Positions 7,829 through 17,684 of a stretch of DNA of 64,000 bases are shown in pieces; position 1 is the first letter of the stretch, and each line of letters opens with the position of its first letter. The translations under genes and the position numbers were made by a program. This DNA comes from Rhizobium deserti. Lineage in GTDB: Bacteria > Pseudomonadota > Alphaproteobacteria > Rhizobiales > Rhizobiaceae. The notes below the pieces were generated by a model. The model was not told the DNA's origin. It worked only from the letters and a program-made list of their open reading frames with translations, and made no database searches. Location of the stretch: positions 558,001 through 622,000 of the forward strand of contig NZ_SMTL01000001.1 in assembly GCF_004358025.1 (NCBI RefSeq), written 5' to 3'.

Positions 7829-9862
7829 CTCGCCGTCCGTAGGGGAACTGAGGTTCGACCGTGCAGCGGCTCCGACGCCGGGCACTGCGGCGGGCATCAT
7901 CTGGCAGATGCCGCGCGGCTCCCCACCCCCGGCCACGCATCCGTGTTCCGCCGCGTCCACGAGGTGATGGTAGAAGTCGAGCCGCTGCCCCAGATATTTG
8001 GAACCCTGCCTGGAGAAATGCCCGTCGTCGTAAAAGAAGGATACGCCATCTTCGCCGACCCGGCACCTTTGCTGATCACACAGGTAGCCATCTACAGAGA
8101 CTACCGGAAACCGCGTCGAGACATCCTCCATCAATCGCTTGACCTTGGCATCGAACACTTCTTCGTCCTGCCGCCGCATCGCACAGAAATCGTCTGGAAT
8201 GCCGAGCGTCACTGAGCGCGAAACGCAGAGGCCGGCATCCCGCCCGTCGCGTGGTGGTGGTGCAAAGACGACCGGCTTGAGGCCGATCAAGCGCAACCAG
8301 TCGAGGGTCGCCTCGAAATCACGCCGGACGTCCTGGTAGGCAGCCTCGCCGACAGTCCCATCCCCGCCGATAAGCAATCCGGCATCCAGATAGGTGGAGA
8401 ATTTCGAGGACACGACGACATAGCGCAAGGACGGCGTGGACTGGATAAATCCGCGCACCTCCGCATTGTGCGTGAGGCATTCCCTCGCCCAGTCCGCCGG
8501 CTCGTCGGGCAGAGCCGGAGCAAGATTCAGCAGCGGCGCACAGGTGCTCTTATTGAGTTGGACCAACCCAGGAGCGCCAGCCTCCTGCGAGGCCAGGATA
8601 CCGTCGACGACATGCATTGCGAACGAATCGCCCCATACGGCCATGGTCGGTTCAGGCTTTGTGACGCAGGCAGGCTCGATCCTGCCGTTGCACCTGTCGC
8701 TGATGCCGCTGCTAACCGTCCGCAGTGCCGTCAGATCGTGGCCACGGCTGGCAAAGCCTCCAGCCTTGGTCATGACTATGCCGATGACGATCAATGCTGC
8801 GCCGCCTGCGCCGGCAAATGCGAAGATCCGCTGGGCGGGAAACAGCTGCCCTCTTCGGAAGGGCTTTTCGACGAAGAAGTAGGAGAAGGTGGCGAGTGTC
8901 AGGATGAGCGTCATCAAGACGAGATAGTGGCTTGGCGCCAAGGGATCGATCATCCTGAGGCGCGCAAAGGCGAAGACTGGCTGGTGCCACAGATAAAGGC
9001 TATAGCTGATCAAGCCGATGGCGACGATCGGGGGCAGCCCAAGCAAACGCCCCGCCAGGTTCTGCGGCGAAGCAAAAGCGATGATCAGAAGCGTGCCGAG
9101 GCAGGGTATCAGGGTGATAGGCCCCGGATGATGCGGTCCCGACACGAGAACCACGTATGATGCGAGGATGGCCAGCAGACCCAGCATTGCTAAGGCTGAT
9201 CGGCTGCGCTGCCCTAGGCGTGCTCTTGCCTCGAGCGGCTGGATGGCAAGCATGGCGCCAAGCGCAAGTTCCCACAGGCGGGTAAATGGAAGGTAGAAAT
9301 TGGCCGACGGGTCGAGCTTGGACAGCGGCCATGTCAGAATGAAGCTGACCGCCGCCAGCCCGCCGACGATAGCCAGCATCCAGCGGCGCGACGTCCGTCG
9401 CAGCAGCCACAACAAGGGAGGGAAGACGAGGTAAAATTGCTCTTCGACCGCCAAAGACCACATGTGCAGCAGCGGCTTCAGCTCGTTGCTCGGCGAAAAA
9501 TAATAGTGACCCCAGCGCTCGAAATTCGCCACCATCAGGACGCTGTGGAATAGGCTTTTGCCGAAAGCCTTGAACTCCGAAGGAAGCATCCACAGCGCCG
9601 CGAACGGCACGCATGCAAGACAAACCAATAGAAGTGCGGGCGCGATGCGCCTCAGCCGCCGCTCGTAGAAGTGCAGGATGCTGAAACGATCGCGGCTTAG
9701 GTCTTCCAGGATAATCGTGGTGATCAGAAAGCCGCTGATCACGAAGAAGATGTCGACACCCACGAAGCCGCCGGGAACCAGACCCAGATTGGCGTGGTAA
9801 AGAATGACCGGTACGACGGCAACCGCCCTCAGCCCGTCGATTTCTCGTCTGTATTTCATCAT
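7814..9862 (-). CDS. Surface-glycan O-acyltransferase (OafA/YrhL type) with SGNH domain
   Basis: Two-domain membrane acyltransferase, 682 residues, expected to add acetyl or other acyl groups to lipopolysaccharide, exopolysaccharide or another envelope glycan. The first ~370 residues are the acyltransferase-3 domain with about ten membrane helices, starting YRREIDGLRAVAVVPVILYHA and containing GGFVGVDIFFVISGFLIT and the RLRRIAPAL motif. The rest is a periplasmic SGNH hydrolase-like domain with block I in AVWGDSFAMH and the Asp-x-x-His region in DDGHFSRQGSKYLG. Two adjacent ATG codons (9862 and 9859) follow GAGG; either could start it. It overlaps the convergent kinase gene tail. Confidence 0.88.
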   Translation of the reverse strand: MMKYRREIDGLRAVAVVPVILYHANLGLVPGGFVGVDIFFVISGFLITTIILEDLSRDRFSILHFYERRLRRIAPALLLVCLACVPFAALWMLPSEFKAFGKSLFHSVLMVANFERWGHYYFSPSNELKPLLHMWSLAVEEQFYLVFPPLLWLLRRTSRRWMLAIVGGLAAVSFILTWPLSKLDPSANFYLPFTRLWELALGAMLAIQPLEARARLGQRSRSALAMLGLLAILASYVVLVSGPHHPGPITLIPCLGTLLIIAFASPQNLAGRLLGLPPIVAIGLISYSLYLWHQPVFAFARLRMIDPLAPSHYLVLMTLILTLATFSYFFVEKPFRRGQLFPAQRIFAFAGAGGAALIVIGIVMTKAGGFASRGHDLTALRTVSSGISDRCNGRIEPACVTKPEPTMAVWGDSFAMHVVDGILASQEAGAPGLVQLNKSTCAPLLNLAPALPDEPADWARECLTHNAEVRGFIQSTPSLRYVVVSSKFSTYLDAGLLIGGDGTVGEAAYQDVRRDFEATLDWLRLIGLKPVVFAPPPRDGRDAGLCVSRSVTLGIPDDFCAMRRQDEEVFDAKVKRLMEDVSTRFPVVSVDGYLCDQQRCRVGEDGVSFFYDDGHFSRQGSKYLGQRLDFYHHLVDAAEHGCVAGGGEPRGICQMMPAAVPGVGAAARSNLSSPTDGELVLQ

Positions 9863-10097
9863 AACCTCGGCAATGGCCGACGGATAACAGCCGTTATCGG
9901 TGAAGTCCATGCCGGGGCCCGGCTTCGTCCTCATCTCACACGTAGCACGTCCGGATCGGGCCCTACCGCATGCGCCTACGCGATGAAATGTCCATCGCCC
10001 CAAAAATGGTGCAACGATTTTCTGCTCGAACCACCTAGCGTCATCTGCATCTCGCCAGGGACGGCGCAGATATCGTTTGGTTTGAAGGGGACTTGAA

Positions 10098-10613
10098 ATG
10101 CGTATTACTTTTGTTGCCGCCGCGATCTTGGGCTTAGCCGGAAGTGTTCATGCCGATCCGCTGGACACGCTCACCAAGGCGGAGGGCAAGGTCTATGACG
10201 CCTGGACCAAACTGCCGCTTACCGAGCGTGAAGTCACCTTCATCACCGCACCGTCGCAGGGCTACGGTATATATCAGGCCAAACAGGGTAACGTTTTCAA
10301 GCCCGGCGAAAAGATCATCACCTATGTGGAGCCAATCGGCTATGGCTGGAAGGAGCTTCCAGGCGACATGTACGAGATGAACTTCATTTCCGACCTTCTG
10401 CTGAAGACAGCAAGCGGTGAGGTCGTTAGCGATCAAAAGGGCTTTGCAAAAAATGTGCTGCAAAGCCATAGCGCCAATATGGAGTTCTCCATGGACTTCA
10501 CGCTCAACCTCACGGGCGCGCCGGCCGGCAAATACCTGCTGACCTACACGATCCACGACATAAGCGCTGACCAGACGTCGACCTTCGATCAGGAGCTGAC
10601 CATTTCCGAATAA
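10098..10613 (+). CDS. Conserved secreted protein of unknown function
   Basis: A 171-residue protein with a clear signal peptide (MRITFVAAAILGLAGSVHA, cleavage after HA), so it is periplasmic or outer-surface. The mature part is acidic-to-neutral with alternating hydrophobic residues (for example KYLLTYTIHDISADQ), suggesting a beta-rich fold. There are no cysteines and no catalytic motif that I recognise. I believe similar proteins occur in other rhizobia, but the function is unknown to me. Translation starts at 10098 after AAGGGGA. A good terminator follows at 10629-10660, so it is a single-gene unit. Confidence 0.75.
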   Translation: MRITFVAAAILGLAGSVHADPLDTLTKAEGKVYDAWTKLPLTEREVTFITAPSQGYGIYQAKQGNVFKPGEKIITYVEPIGYGWKELPGDMYEMNFISDLLLKTASGEVVSDQKGFAKNVLQSHSANMEFSMDFTLNLTGAPAGKYLLTYTIHDISADQTSTFDQELTISE

Positions 10614-10628
10614 GAAATTTGCGGCTGA

Positions 10629-10660
10629 AACGCGGGCCGGGCGGCCTGCGTTCTTTCTTT
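10629..10660 (+). terminator. Rho-independent terminator
   Basis: A 10-bp stem (10629-10638 with 10643-10652, one G-U pair, loop GGGC) is followed by CTTTCTTT, 16 bases after the secreted-protein stop codon. Confidence 0.75.
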
Positions 10661-10849
10661 GGTTGGCCGAAGATCTTGTGCGGCTTCTTCCGAAAGCCTT
10701 CAAGGCACGCAATTGGCAGCTGATAAACAGCATTGACGTCAGCCCGCTTCGGCCTTCATCCTCCTGTTACACTGTCACGCGATGAAGGGCTGAAAACGCT
10801 CCGCTGCACGCGAGTCGCTTGGGCGGACGGGCAACCGGGTTCGGCCTCA

Positions 10850-11890
10850 ATGACGAGAATAACCATCGTATCGGATGCCTGGTATCCTCAGGTGAACGGC
10901 GTAGTCCGTTCCATCGAGAACACCAACCGCGAATTGCTGCGCATGGGTGTCGAGGTCTTTATGGTGACGCCGAAAGATTTCGCTAATATCCCCTGCCCGA
11001 CCTACCCGGAAATCCGCCTTTCCATCGCCAGCTACGGCCAGGTGGCCGATGCGATCGAAGCCACCTTGCCGACTGCGGTTCATATCGCCACGGAAGGCCC
11101 CCTCGGGCTTCTGGCGCGGCGCTGGTGCCTCAAGAACAACATGTCCTTTTCGACCAGCTACCACACTCGTTTTCCGGAATATGTGGCGGCGCGCTTCCCC
11201 GTTCCGCTGCGCTGGCTGCATGCCTTCGTGCGCTGGTTCCACAATGCCGGCAATGGCTGCATGGTCGCCACGGCGAGCCTTGAGCGCGAACTGACGAAGC
11301 TCGGCATCCACAATCTCCTGCGCTGGAGCCGCGGCATCGACCAGACCGTTTTTCATCCGATGGAACGCGACGAGCGTCCCTTCGATCTGCCGCGCCCGAT
11401 CTTCATGACCGTCGGCCGCGTTGCGGTGGAGAAGAACCTGCCCGCCTTCCTGGCGCTCGATCTGCCCGGCTCGAAGGTGGTGGTCGGCGACGGACCGGCG
11501 CGCGCCGATTTGCAGAAGCGCTACCCGGACGTGCTGTTTACCGGCATGAAGATCGGCGAAGAGCTGGCGCATGCCTATGCGCAGGCGGATGTCTTCGTCT
11601 TTCCCTCGAAGACCGATACCTTCGGAAACACCATTTTGGAAGCCTTGGCAAGCGGCGTGCCGGTCGCCGCCTATCCCGTCACTGGTCCGATCGATATCAT
11701 CGAAGACGGGTCGGGCGCCGGCGCCTTGAACGAGGATCTGCGGGAGGCCTGCATGCAGGCGCTCGGATGCTCGCGCGAGAATGCCCGCCAGCTGGCCCGC
11801 AATTTCAGCTGGGAATCGGCATCGCGGCAGTTTCTTGGAAATGTGCTGACGGCTCAAAGCCGCAAGGCGCTGATCGCTCCCGCGCCTTGA
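10850..11890 (+). CDS. Glycosyltransferase family 4 protein
   Basis: GT-B fold retaining glycosyltransferase, 346 residues, resembling the GDP-mannose-dependent or diacylglycerol glycosyltransferases of rhizobia. The N-terminal loop ITIVSDAWYPQVNGVV binds acceptor, while the C-terminal half holds the nucleotide-sugar site: TVGRVAVEKN and the E-x7-E motif in TFGNTILEALASGVPVAAY. The start at 10850 (MTRITIVSDAW) is chosen by family N terminus; upstream TTG codons would add about 39 unlikely residues. No obvious membrane segment is present, so it is probably a peripheral inner-membrane enzyme. Donor and acceptor are not determined by the sequence. Confidence 0.87.
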   Translation: MTRITIVSDAWYPQVNGVVRSIENTNRELLRMGVEVFMVTPKDFANIPCPTYPEIRLSIASYGQVADAIEATLPTAVHIATEGPLGLLARRWCLKNNMSFSTSYHTRFPEYVAARFPVPLRWLHAFVRWFHNAGNGCMVATASLERELTKLGIHNLLRWSRGIDQTVFHPMERDERPFDLPRPIFMTVGRVAVEKNLPAFLALDLPGSKVVVGDGPARADLQKRYPDVLFTGMKIGEELAHAYAQADVFVFPSKTDTFGNTILEALASGVPVAAYPVTGPIDIIEDGSGAGALNEDLREACMQALGCSRENARQLARNFSWESASRQFLGNVLTAQSRKALIAPAP

Positions 11891-11944
11891 GCCGCAAAGC
11901 CTTGGCTGCCCCCGCCGCTTTCGGCGGAGGCTGGCGCATAGGCC

Positions 11945-12031
11945 TTAGCCGATCCGCTTGTCGCGCCAAACGAAATAGCCGATGCTGCCGGCCGCAAGAC
12001 ACAGGGACGACAAGAGCCCGATAATGATCAT
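11945..12031 (-). CDS. 28-residue single-helix membrane micro-protein
   Basis: A short open frame encodes 28 residues beginning MIIIGLLSSLCLAAG and ending FVWRDKRIG: one hydrophobic helix of about 22 residues followed by a basic tail, the usual layout of bacterial membrane micro-proteins (N out, C in by the positive-inside rule). It is preceded by an exceptionally strong ribosome site GGAGGAGG at 4-6 nt from the ATG. It lies 108 bp downstream of der on the same strand and may be the last gene of that operon. No known family is recognised. The ribosome site and the clean helix-plus-charge pattern are the grounds for calling it. Confidence 0.65.
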   Translation of the reverse strand: MIIIGLLSSLCLAAGSIGYFVWRDKRIG

Positions 12032-12139
12032 GATTTCCTCCTCCAATGAACCGCCTGCAGCACCCTCCAGCACCGCAGCGATGTCATCAGTGGATCATGC
12101 CCGCCGGCAAAATGCAAGCAAGCCTTGCATCAGCGAGAC

Positions 12140-13567
12140 CTAACGCTTCTTCTTGCGGCCTTCGAAGGGGTTTTCGCCCGCCTTGAAGTGGATGCGGATG
12201 GGAACGCCGGGCATTTCGAAATCCGCCCGCAATCCATTGGTGAGATAGCGGATATAGCTTTCCGGCAGGGCGTCGGGCCGCGTACAGGAAATCATGAAGG
12301 CCGGCGGACGGGCCTTCACCTGCGTCATGTATTTGAGCTTCAGGCGGCGGCCCGAAACGGCCGGTGGCGGATGCTGGATCTGCGTGCCTTCCAGCCAGCG
12401 GTTCAGCTTCGCCGTCGAGATGCGCTTGTTCCACACCTTGTCCGTGTCGATGATGCTCTGCATCAGCTTGTCGAGACCGTAACCGGTCTGCCCGGAAATC
12501 GGCACGGCGCGAATGCCGCGCGCCTGCGGCAGCAGCCGCTCGGTCTTTTCGCGAAGCTCCGCCAGCACTGCCTGCGGTTCTTCCACCAGGTCCCATTTGT
12601 TGAAGGCGAGCACCGCCGCCCGGCCTTCGCGCAGAACCAGGTCGACGAGCTGCAGGTCCTGTTTTTCGAACGGAATAGTGGCATCGAAGACAATGACGAC
12701 CGTTTCGGCGAAGCGGATGGAGCGCAGCGAATCGGCGACCGATAGCTTTTCGAGCTTTTCCTGCACCCGCGCCTTCTTGCGCATGCCGGCCGTGTCGAAC
12801 ATCTTGATCGTGCGACCGCGCCAGTCCCATTCCACTGAGATGGAGTCGCGGGTAATACCGGCCTCCGGCCCGGTCAGCAGCCGGTCCTCGCCGAGGAAGC
12901 GGTTGATCAGCGTCGACTTGCCGGCATTCGGCCGCCCGATGATTGCCACCCGGAGCGGCTTGGTCTCGTCATATTCCGGTTCGAAATCGTCGTCCGCATC
13001 ATCGCCGAACGACGAGCCGGACACGTCGATATCGGTCTCCGCCTCGTCGTCGTCTTCCGGAAAAGCCCTTTCCTCGCCAATCGCTTCGACGATGGCGTCG
13101 CGCAGGTCGATCATGCCGCCGCCATGCTCAGCCGAGATCGGCACCGGCTCGCCGAGGCCGAGCGTATAGGCATCGTAGAAGCCCGCATCCGAACCCTTGG
13201 CCTCTGATTTGTTGGCCACCAGCACGACCGGCTTGCCGCTGCGGCGCAAAAGCTCGCCGAACGTCTTGTCGAGCGGCGTCAGCCCGAATTTTGCATCGAC
13301 CACGAACAGGGTGAGGTCGGCGTCGTCAATTGCAGCCTCGGTCTGGGCCCGCATCCGGCCTTCGAGCGTTTCCGGCCCGGCCTCTTCAAGCCCCGCCGTA
13401 TCGATGATGGTGAAGCGCAGGTCGACGAGCTTAGCTTCGCCCGGGCGGCGGTCGCGGGTGACGCCGGGCGTATCGTCGACAAGCGCCAGCTTCTTTCCCA
13501 CCAGCCGGTTGAAAAGCGTGGACTTGCCGACATTGGGGCGTCCGACGATGGCGACGGTGAAGCTCAT
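12140..13567 (-). CDS. der: Ribosome assembly GTPase Der (EngA)
   Basis: Essential double-domain GTPase, 475 residues, needed for maturation of the 50S ribosomal subunit. Two tandem G domains are visible: G1 P-loops GRPNVGKST (near residue 9) and GRPNAGKST (near residue 210), each with DTAG switch motifs and NKS or NKW base-recognition motifs. A C-terminal KH-like domain ends in the usual basic tail [11 protein letters not shown]. The linker between the G domains is unusually acidic (EDDDEAETD and [13 protein letters not shown]). The start at 13567 is set by homology; the frame extends upstream into the end of the neighbouring gene. It follows a YfgM-like gene, an order also known in enterobacteria (yfgM-bamB-der). 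Confidence 0.97.
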   Translation of the reverse strand: MSFTVAIVGRPNVGKSTLFNRLVGKKLALVDDTPGVTRDRRPGEAKLVDLRFTIIDTAGLEEAGPETLEGRMRAQTEAAIDDADLTLFVVDAKFGLTPLDKTFGELLRRSGKPVVLVANKSEAKGSDAGFYDAYTLGLGEPVPISAEHGGGMIDLRDAIVEAIGEERAFPEDDDEAETDIDVSGSSFGDDADDDFEPEYDETKPLRVAIIGRPNAGKSTLINRFLGEDRLLTGPEAGITRDSISVEWDWRGRTIKMFDTAGMRKKARVQEKLEKLSVADSLRSIRFAETVVIVFDATIPFEKQDLQLVDLVLREGRAAVLAFNKWDLVEEPQAVLAELREKTERLLPQARGIRAVPISGQTGYGLDKLMQSIIDTDKVWNKRISTAKLNRWLEGTQIQHPPPAVSGRRLKLKYMTQVKARPPAFMISCTRPDALPESYIRYLTNGLRADFEMPGVPIRIHFKAGENPFEGRKKKR

Positions 13568-13601
13568 GGTGTTGTCCTTAAGCCCTGACTTCTCCTGGAA
13601 G

Positions 13602-14273
13602 TTAGGGCGCTTTGCCGGAAGCGGCGATGTTGTCGAGCATGATTTGCGCCCGGTTGGCGACATTGCGGGGTGCCGCCGTGTCATTGGCGATCTGCTGGAA
13701 CCACTGCTTGGCCTGCGGCATGTTGCCGGCCTTGTAGGCGGCAAGTCCAAGGGCCTCACGGGCGGAATTGGCCAGCATCTGGCCCGGCGACGTCATCACC
13801 TGGACCTGCGCCGCCACCTGTTCATAGGTGCCGGTATCGATCAGCAGCCAGCCGGCGCGCAGCTTTGCCAGTTCGCGGATCGCCTCGGGTGCATCTTTCT
13901 GGCTGCCGATCGCCGTGAACGTGGCGATGGCGCCGGACAGATCGCCCTTGTTCGCCTGGATCGTGCCGGCGCGCATATGGGCCAGCACCGGATAGGATCC
14001 GGTACCGTCCTTCTCGATCGCTTCAAGGGCCGCCAGGGCCTCGTCCGGCTTGTTCTCCGAAGCCAGCTTCAGGGCCGCGATGAAGCGATCGCCAGACTGC
14101 GAGGAATTGTGCGACTGCCAGTATTCATAGCCGCGATAGGCGGCCGTGCCGATGACGACCAGGGCGGCGATGGCCAGGATGATCCTGCCATATCGCTTCC
14201 AGGCATATTGCATCCGGTCGGAACGGAGTTCCTCGTTTACCTCACGAAAAAAGCTGTCGTCGTCCTGCGCCAT
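13602..14273 (-). CDS. YfgM-like TPR membrane-anchored protein
   Basis: A 223-residue protein with a cytoplasmic N terminus ([26 protein letters not shown]), one membrane helix at about residues 28-48, and a periplasmic region of helical TPR-like repeats. This matches the YfgM family, which in E. coli associates with the Sec translocon and periplasmic chaperones; in that species yfgM also lies just upstream of bamB and der. Here it lies 34 bp upstream of der and is probably cotranscribed. An ATG at 14273 with GGAG 7 nt upstream is preferred over the adjacent TTG. Confidence 0.8.
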   Translation of the reverse strand: MAQDDDSFFREVNEELRSDRMQYAWKRYGRIILAIAALVVIGTAAYRGYEYWQSHNSSQSGDRFIAALKLASENKPDEALAALEAIEKDGTGSYPVLAHMRAGTIQANKGDLSGAIATFTAIGSQKDAPEAIRELAKLRAGWLLIDTGTYEQVAAQVQVMTSPGQMLANSAREALGLAAYKAGNMPQAKQWFQQIANDTAAPRNVANRAQIMLDNIAASGKAP

Positions 14274-14477
14274 CAAGGTCTCCGGCCGGAAAGGCCCATC
14301 ATCGGAAAAGCGCCTTCTAGCCTATTTTATCTAGGATGTAAGGCCCCCCGCCCAAAAGTCGAAAGCTTGTTAACCGGCCCGTGGTTAGGACTTGGCTGTT
14401 TCGTCTATCCGGTTCAAAGCTTCGCCTTAATCAGGAGGCAGTAACCGCGGGCTCGATTTGCTTTGGTTTGAGGTGTC

Positions 14478-15467
14478 ATGCGTTCATTCTCGGTGCCGTT
14501 GTTTCTCATGCTCCTGATTGCTGTCGCACCGGTGGCGCAGGCGCAGGAAAAGCCGAAGCAACTGATGATGATCTCCTTCGATGGCGCCGGCGCCAATACC
14601 CTATGGGAGAGAAGCCGCGATATAGCCCGGCGCAACCATGCGCATTTCACCTACTTCCTGTCCTGTACGCTGCTGATCGAGCGCGCCAGGGCCAGGAGCT
14701 ATCAGGGGCCGCACCAAAAGCCGGGCAGATCGAATATCGGCTTTGCCCAGACGGCCGAGGAAGCGCGCACGAGGCTCGGCCACATCTGGCAGGCGCATCT
14801 CGAAGGCCATGATATTTCCAGCCATACCTGCGGCCACTTCGACGGCAAGGACTGGGCGGCGGCCGACTGGACGGCGGAATTTTCCAGCTTCCGCCACGTC
14901 CTGTCCAATGCCTGGCAGACGACCGGCGCGGCCTTGGACGAGCCGGAAGGTTGGCGCGATTTCGTCGCCAGGGACATCAACGGGTTTCGCGCGCCCTATT
15001 TCTCGACAAGCGCCGGCATGGTGGAGGCCGAAAAGGCGGCCGGCATCCGCTATGACGCAAGCCTCGTCACCAAGGGACCCGCCATGCCGGAAGACAAGGA
15101 CGGGCTGATCCGCTTCGGCCTGCCGCTCATCCCGGAAGGGCCGGCTGGCCGGCCGATCATCGGCATGGACTACAATCTCTTCATCCGCCACTCCGCCGGC
15201 ATCGACAATCCGAGCCGCGCAGCGGAATTCGAAGAGCGCGCCTATGCAGCCTTCCGCGCCGCCTTCGACAAGCAATATGACGGCGACCGCATTCCGCTGC
15301 AGCTCGGCTTTCATTTTGTCGAGATGAACGGCGGCGCCTATTGGCGGGCGATGGAGCGATTGGTGAGCGACGTCTGCGGTCGCCAGGACGTCGCCTGCGT
15401 CAGCTATTCGCAGGCTGTGGCGATGATCCGGGAACGGCAAAGGCATGAGGGAGCCTCCGGCCTTTGA
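14478..15467 (+). CDS. Secreted polysaccharide deacetylase family protein
   Basis: A 329-residue exported protein with a signal peptide ending VAQAQ, of the carbohydrate esterase 4 (NodB-like) superfamily. The metal triad is partly visible: the aspartate in MMISFDGAGA and the histidines in GHDISSHTCGHFDG. GFRAPYFSTSAGM is the motif 3 arginine region and QLGFHF the C-terminal histidine motif. The insertions and first motif (SFDG rather than TFDD) place it in a divergent subgroup, so the substrate (cell wall or exopolysaccharide) is uncertain. It is divergent from the yfgM-like/der operon across a 204-bp spacer. Confidence 0.82.
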   Translation: MRSFSVPLFLMLLIAVAPVAQAQEKPKQLMMISFDGAGANTLWERSRDIARRNHAHFTYFLSCTLLIERARARSYQGPHQKPGRSNIGFAQTAEEARTRLGHIWQAHLEGHDISSHTCGHFDGKDWAAADWTAEFSSFRHVLSNAWQTTGAALDEPEGWRDFVARDINGFRAPYFSTSAGMVEAEKAAGIRYDASLVTKGPAMPEDKDGLIRFGLPLIPEGPAGRPIIGMDYNLFIRHSAGIDNPSRAAEFEERAYAAFRAAFDKQYDGDRIPLQLGFHFVEMNGGAYWRAMERLVSDVCGRQDVACVSYSQAVAMIRERQRHEGASGL

Positions 15468-15567
15468 CGACCTGACCGGTCCTCATGTGTGATCTCGGTA
15501 CGCACCGGGTTAACTTTCATGACGGGTTTGATTTCCCGCCGCCGCCGTCCTGCTCTATGAGACATTC

Positions 15568-15915
15568 ATGAACAACCTGCCGTTCCGCCTTCTTGCCTGG
15601 CTCAGCTTTGCCGGGATCGTCTTCGTCACAGTTTCGCCGATCGGCTGGCGCCCGCACGACCTGCTTCCGGTCGACCTCGACCGCGCCGGAGCCTTCGCCT
15701 TGATGTCGCTTCTGTTTGTTCTCGCCTATCCGCGGCAATGGATCTTCTGCGCGGTGCTGACCTTGCTTGGCGCTGGCGGCATTGAACTCCTGCAATATCT
15801 GTCGCCCAGCCGCCATGCGCATATGGACGATGCCCTGGTCAAGGCGGCCGGTGCCACGATCGGCTGCCTTCTTGGCTGGCGCCTCAATCGCGTCCGCGCC
15901 CAGGCGCCCACCTGA
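15568..15915 (+). CDS. VanZ-like small membrane protein
   Basis: A 115-residue protein with about four hydrophobic segments, fitting the VanZ-like family. Conserved features are VSPIGWRPH after the first helix, the DLDRAGAFALMSLLF segment, and SPSRHAHMDDALVKAAGATIG between the last two helices. VanZ-like proteins are inner-membrane proteins of unclear biochemical role, first named from teicoplanin resistance. It has its own ATG with weak AGACATTC upstream sequence and no obvious operon partner. Confidence 0.75.
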   Translation: MNNLPFRLLAWLSFAGIVFVTVSPIGWRPHDLLPVDLDRAGAFALMSLLFVLAYPRQWIFCAVLTLLGAGGIELLQYLSPSRHAHMDDALVKAAGATIGCLLGWRLNRVRAQAPT

Positions 15916-16283
15916 CCATCGGCGGGCAAGAATACCAGCTATCTCGAAAAAAAATTCCCGCCGCTTCAATGACTTGTCATTTTTTGCAGGCCGCGATTTT
16001 CCCCGCTCAGCTTCACCGTGCAACAATTGCATCGTCATCGGATGGGAAACCGGGTTCGCGAGCCGGTCGCATCCAAGGGCTGCAAGGCCCGGTTTCGATG
16101 GCGGTTGCCAAAGCGGTCGACGGGGGCTCGGAAATCCCCGAAAAACCGGAAAGGCGATCAGGGCAGGTGGAAAGCCTGACATACCTCTACCCGAAATAAC
16201 CCGCCTGCCCCATTCTCAAAACGAAACCGCGCCGGACTGACGATCCGGCGCGGCCAAAACTGCTTGCTTGGAATCCGATACGA
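15916..16283. other. Intergenic region with no supported gene
   Basis: This 368-base stretch separates the VanZ-like gene from bacA. An open frame at 15969-16199 has no ribosome site and no recognisable family, and I do not call it. The right end holds the bacA terminator. Nothing else was recognised. Confidence 0.5.
16227..16253 (-). terminator. Terminator downstream of bacA
   Basis: A perfect 10-bp stem CCGCGCCGGA/TCCGGCGCGG with a 7-base loop; on the minus strand it is followed by TTTCGTTTT. It begins 30 bases past the bacA stop codon. Confidence 0.75.
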
Positions 16284-17555
16284 TCAGGTCGGCTTGTCGG
16301 CCGCTATCTCGCCACCCACGGCCTCGCGTTCCAGATAGTTCCGATCAATCGTAGGCAACGGCTCGTCATAGATGACCGCTTCGAAAGCTTTGAGACGCTT
16401 GTAGATCGACAGAAGCTCGACGATCGTCGTCCAGGAATTGATCAGATACTGAAAGGACGTCCGTACCTGATCGAAGACGTTGCCGATCTGCGTAAAGATG
16501 CCAAGAGTCACTTTCCCAGCGGCAATGGACGGGATGAGAACGAGCAAGCTGTAAAGGTCGTCCGCGCGAAGATAGAAGAAGCGTGCAATGTTGAAATACA
16601 AATAGTGAAAATAGAGGCGGAAATAGTTTTTTCGGACGTTGGAAAACAGCTCCGCGATCGTTGCAGGCTGGGCTCGATCGGCATGATCCTCGCCATAGAC
16701 GAGTTCCTTGCGATAGGCTGCTTCAACGCGCTGATTCCGAAATTCCAAACCCGGCAGCTTAATGCCAACTAAGGCAAGAAAGACAGTGCCGAACAGCGAC
16801 CATACGATTGCCGCCCATACAAGCGCATGCGGTACTTCGCCAATGATAGGCAGCTCCGTGATCGTGTTCGAAAACGAAAACAGCACCGGCATGAAAGCGA
16901 TCAATGTCATGATCGCACGAACGAAGCCGACTCCCAGTCCTTCAACAGTTGAAGCAAACCGCATCGTGTCTTCCTGAACACGCTGCGATGCGCCCTCGAT
17001 ATGGCGCAGCTTGGACCAGTTGGCCATGTAGAACTCGTTCATGGCAGTACGCCAGCGGAAGATGTAGTGGCTGACAAAGAAGAGGTTCAGCACGCTCACA
17101 GTGATCGAAACAAAGGCTATGCCGGTGATCCCGAGAAGGCCAGAGTATAGCTGCTGCGCAGTCACGGGCGCCGTCTTTGCAAGCGCCTGCTGAACCAAAT
17201 CGTAGTAGGGACCATACCAAGCGTTGAACGCAACGCTTACCTGGACCGAAAAATAGGTGACAAATACAATAAGCGCGGTTCCCAATACAGACCAGTACTG
17301 CCAGCGGTGAGGAGAGTAAACGAACCAAAAGGCGGCAAAAATGGCAGTGGCCAGAAGGTAGTACAGATAAAACCAAAGGAACGGTCCCGACCAAAAAAGT
17401 GAGACGTCTACTGGCGCATTGGCGTCACCAAGAGAGAGACCTATAGCCGGACCGAGCGCACTCCCCCCTGCGTACCAGGATATAACGACAACGACCGCCC
17501 AGATGACGGCCGAAATGAAAAACAGCTTCGGTCGGGGAAAAAAGGAATGAAACAC
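16284..17555 (-). CDS. bacA: BacA/SbmA peptide transporter
   Basis: Inner-membrane proton-driven peptide importer, 423 residues, very close to E. coli SbmA and rhizobial BacA. These take up proline-rich and cysteine-rich antimicrobial peptides, bleomycin and microcins; in Sinorhizobium, BacA is needed to survive host NCR peptides in nodules. Blocks shared with SbmA include [81 protein letters not shown] and [16 protein letters not shown]. Length agrees with the family (about 405-425). The start is GTG. Base composition is clearly lower in G+C than neighbours (about 49% over 17221-17340, against about 67% over 18001-18060), suggesting acquisition by transfer or separate evolution. Confidence 0.95.
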   Translation of the reverse strand: MFHSFFPRPKLFFISAVIWAVVVVISWYAGGSALGPAIGLSLGDANAPVDVSLFWSGPFLWFYLYYLLATAIFAAFWFVYSPHRWQYWSVLGTALIVFVTYFSVQVSVAFNAWYGPYYDLVQQALAKTAPVTAQQLYSGLLGITGIAFVSITVSVLNLFFVSHYIFRWRTAMNEFYMANWSKLRHIEGASQRVQEDTMRFASTVEGLGVGFVRAIMTLIAFMPVLFSFSNTITELPIIGEVPHALVWAAIVWSLFGTVFLALVGIKLPGLEFRNQRVEAAYRKELVYGEDHADRAQPATIAELFSNVRKNYFRLYFHYLYFNIARFFYLRADDLYSLLVLIPSIAAGKVTLGIFTQIGNVFDQVRTSFQYLINSWTTIVELLSIYKRLKAFEAVIYDEPLPTIDRNYLEREAVGGEIAADKPT

Positions 17556-17684
17556 GGAGCTTTGGCTTTCCTGGCTTCGAATCTTCGGGAGGTCGAAAAC
17601 GACGGTTGAGCCGGAAACTATGGCAGTTCCAAGGGAGCGGCAATAACCGTTCCCGATTGTTACGCAAATGTAACCGCGGACCCT

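Noticed and set aside
13197..14444. 415-codon plus-strand frame antisense to der and the YfgM-like gene
   Set aside because: Shadow frame over two genes with unmistakable motifs.
15969..16199. 76-codon frame between the VanZ-like gene and bacA
   Set aside because: No ribosome site, no recognised family, ordinary chance length for this base composition.
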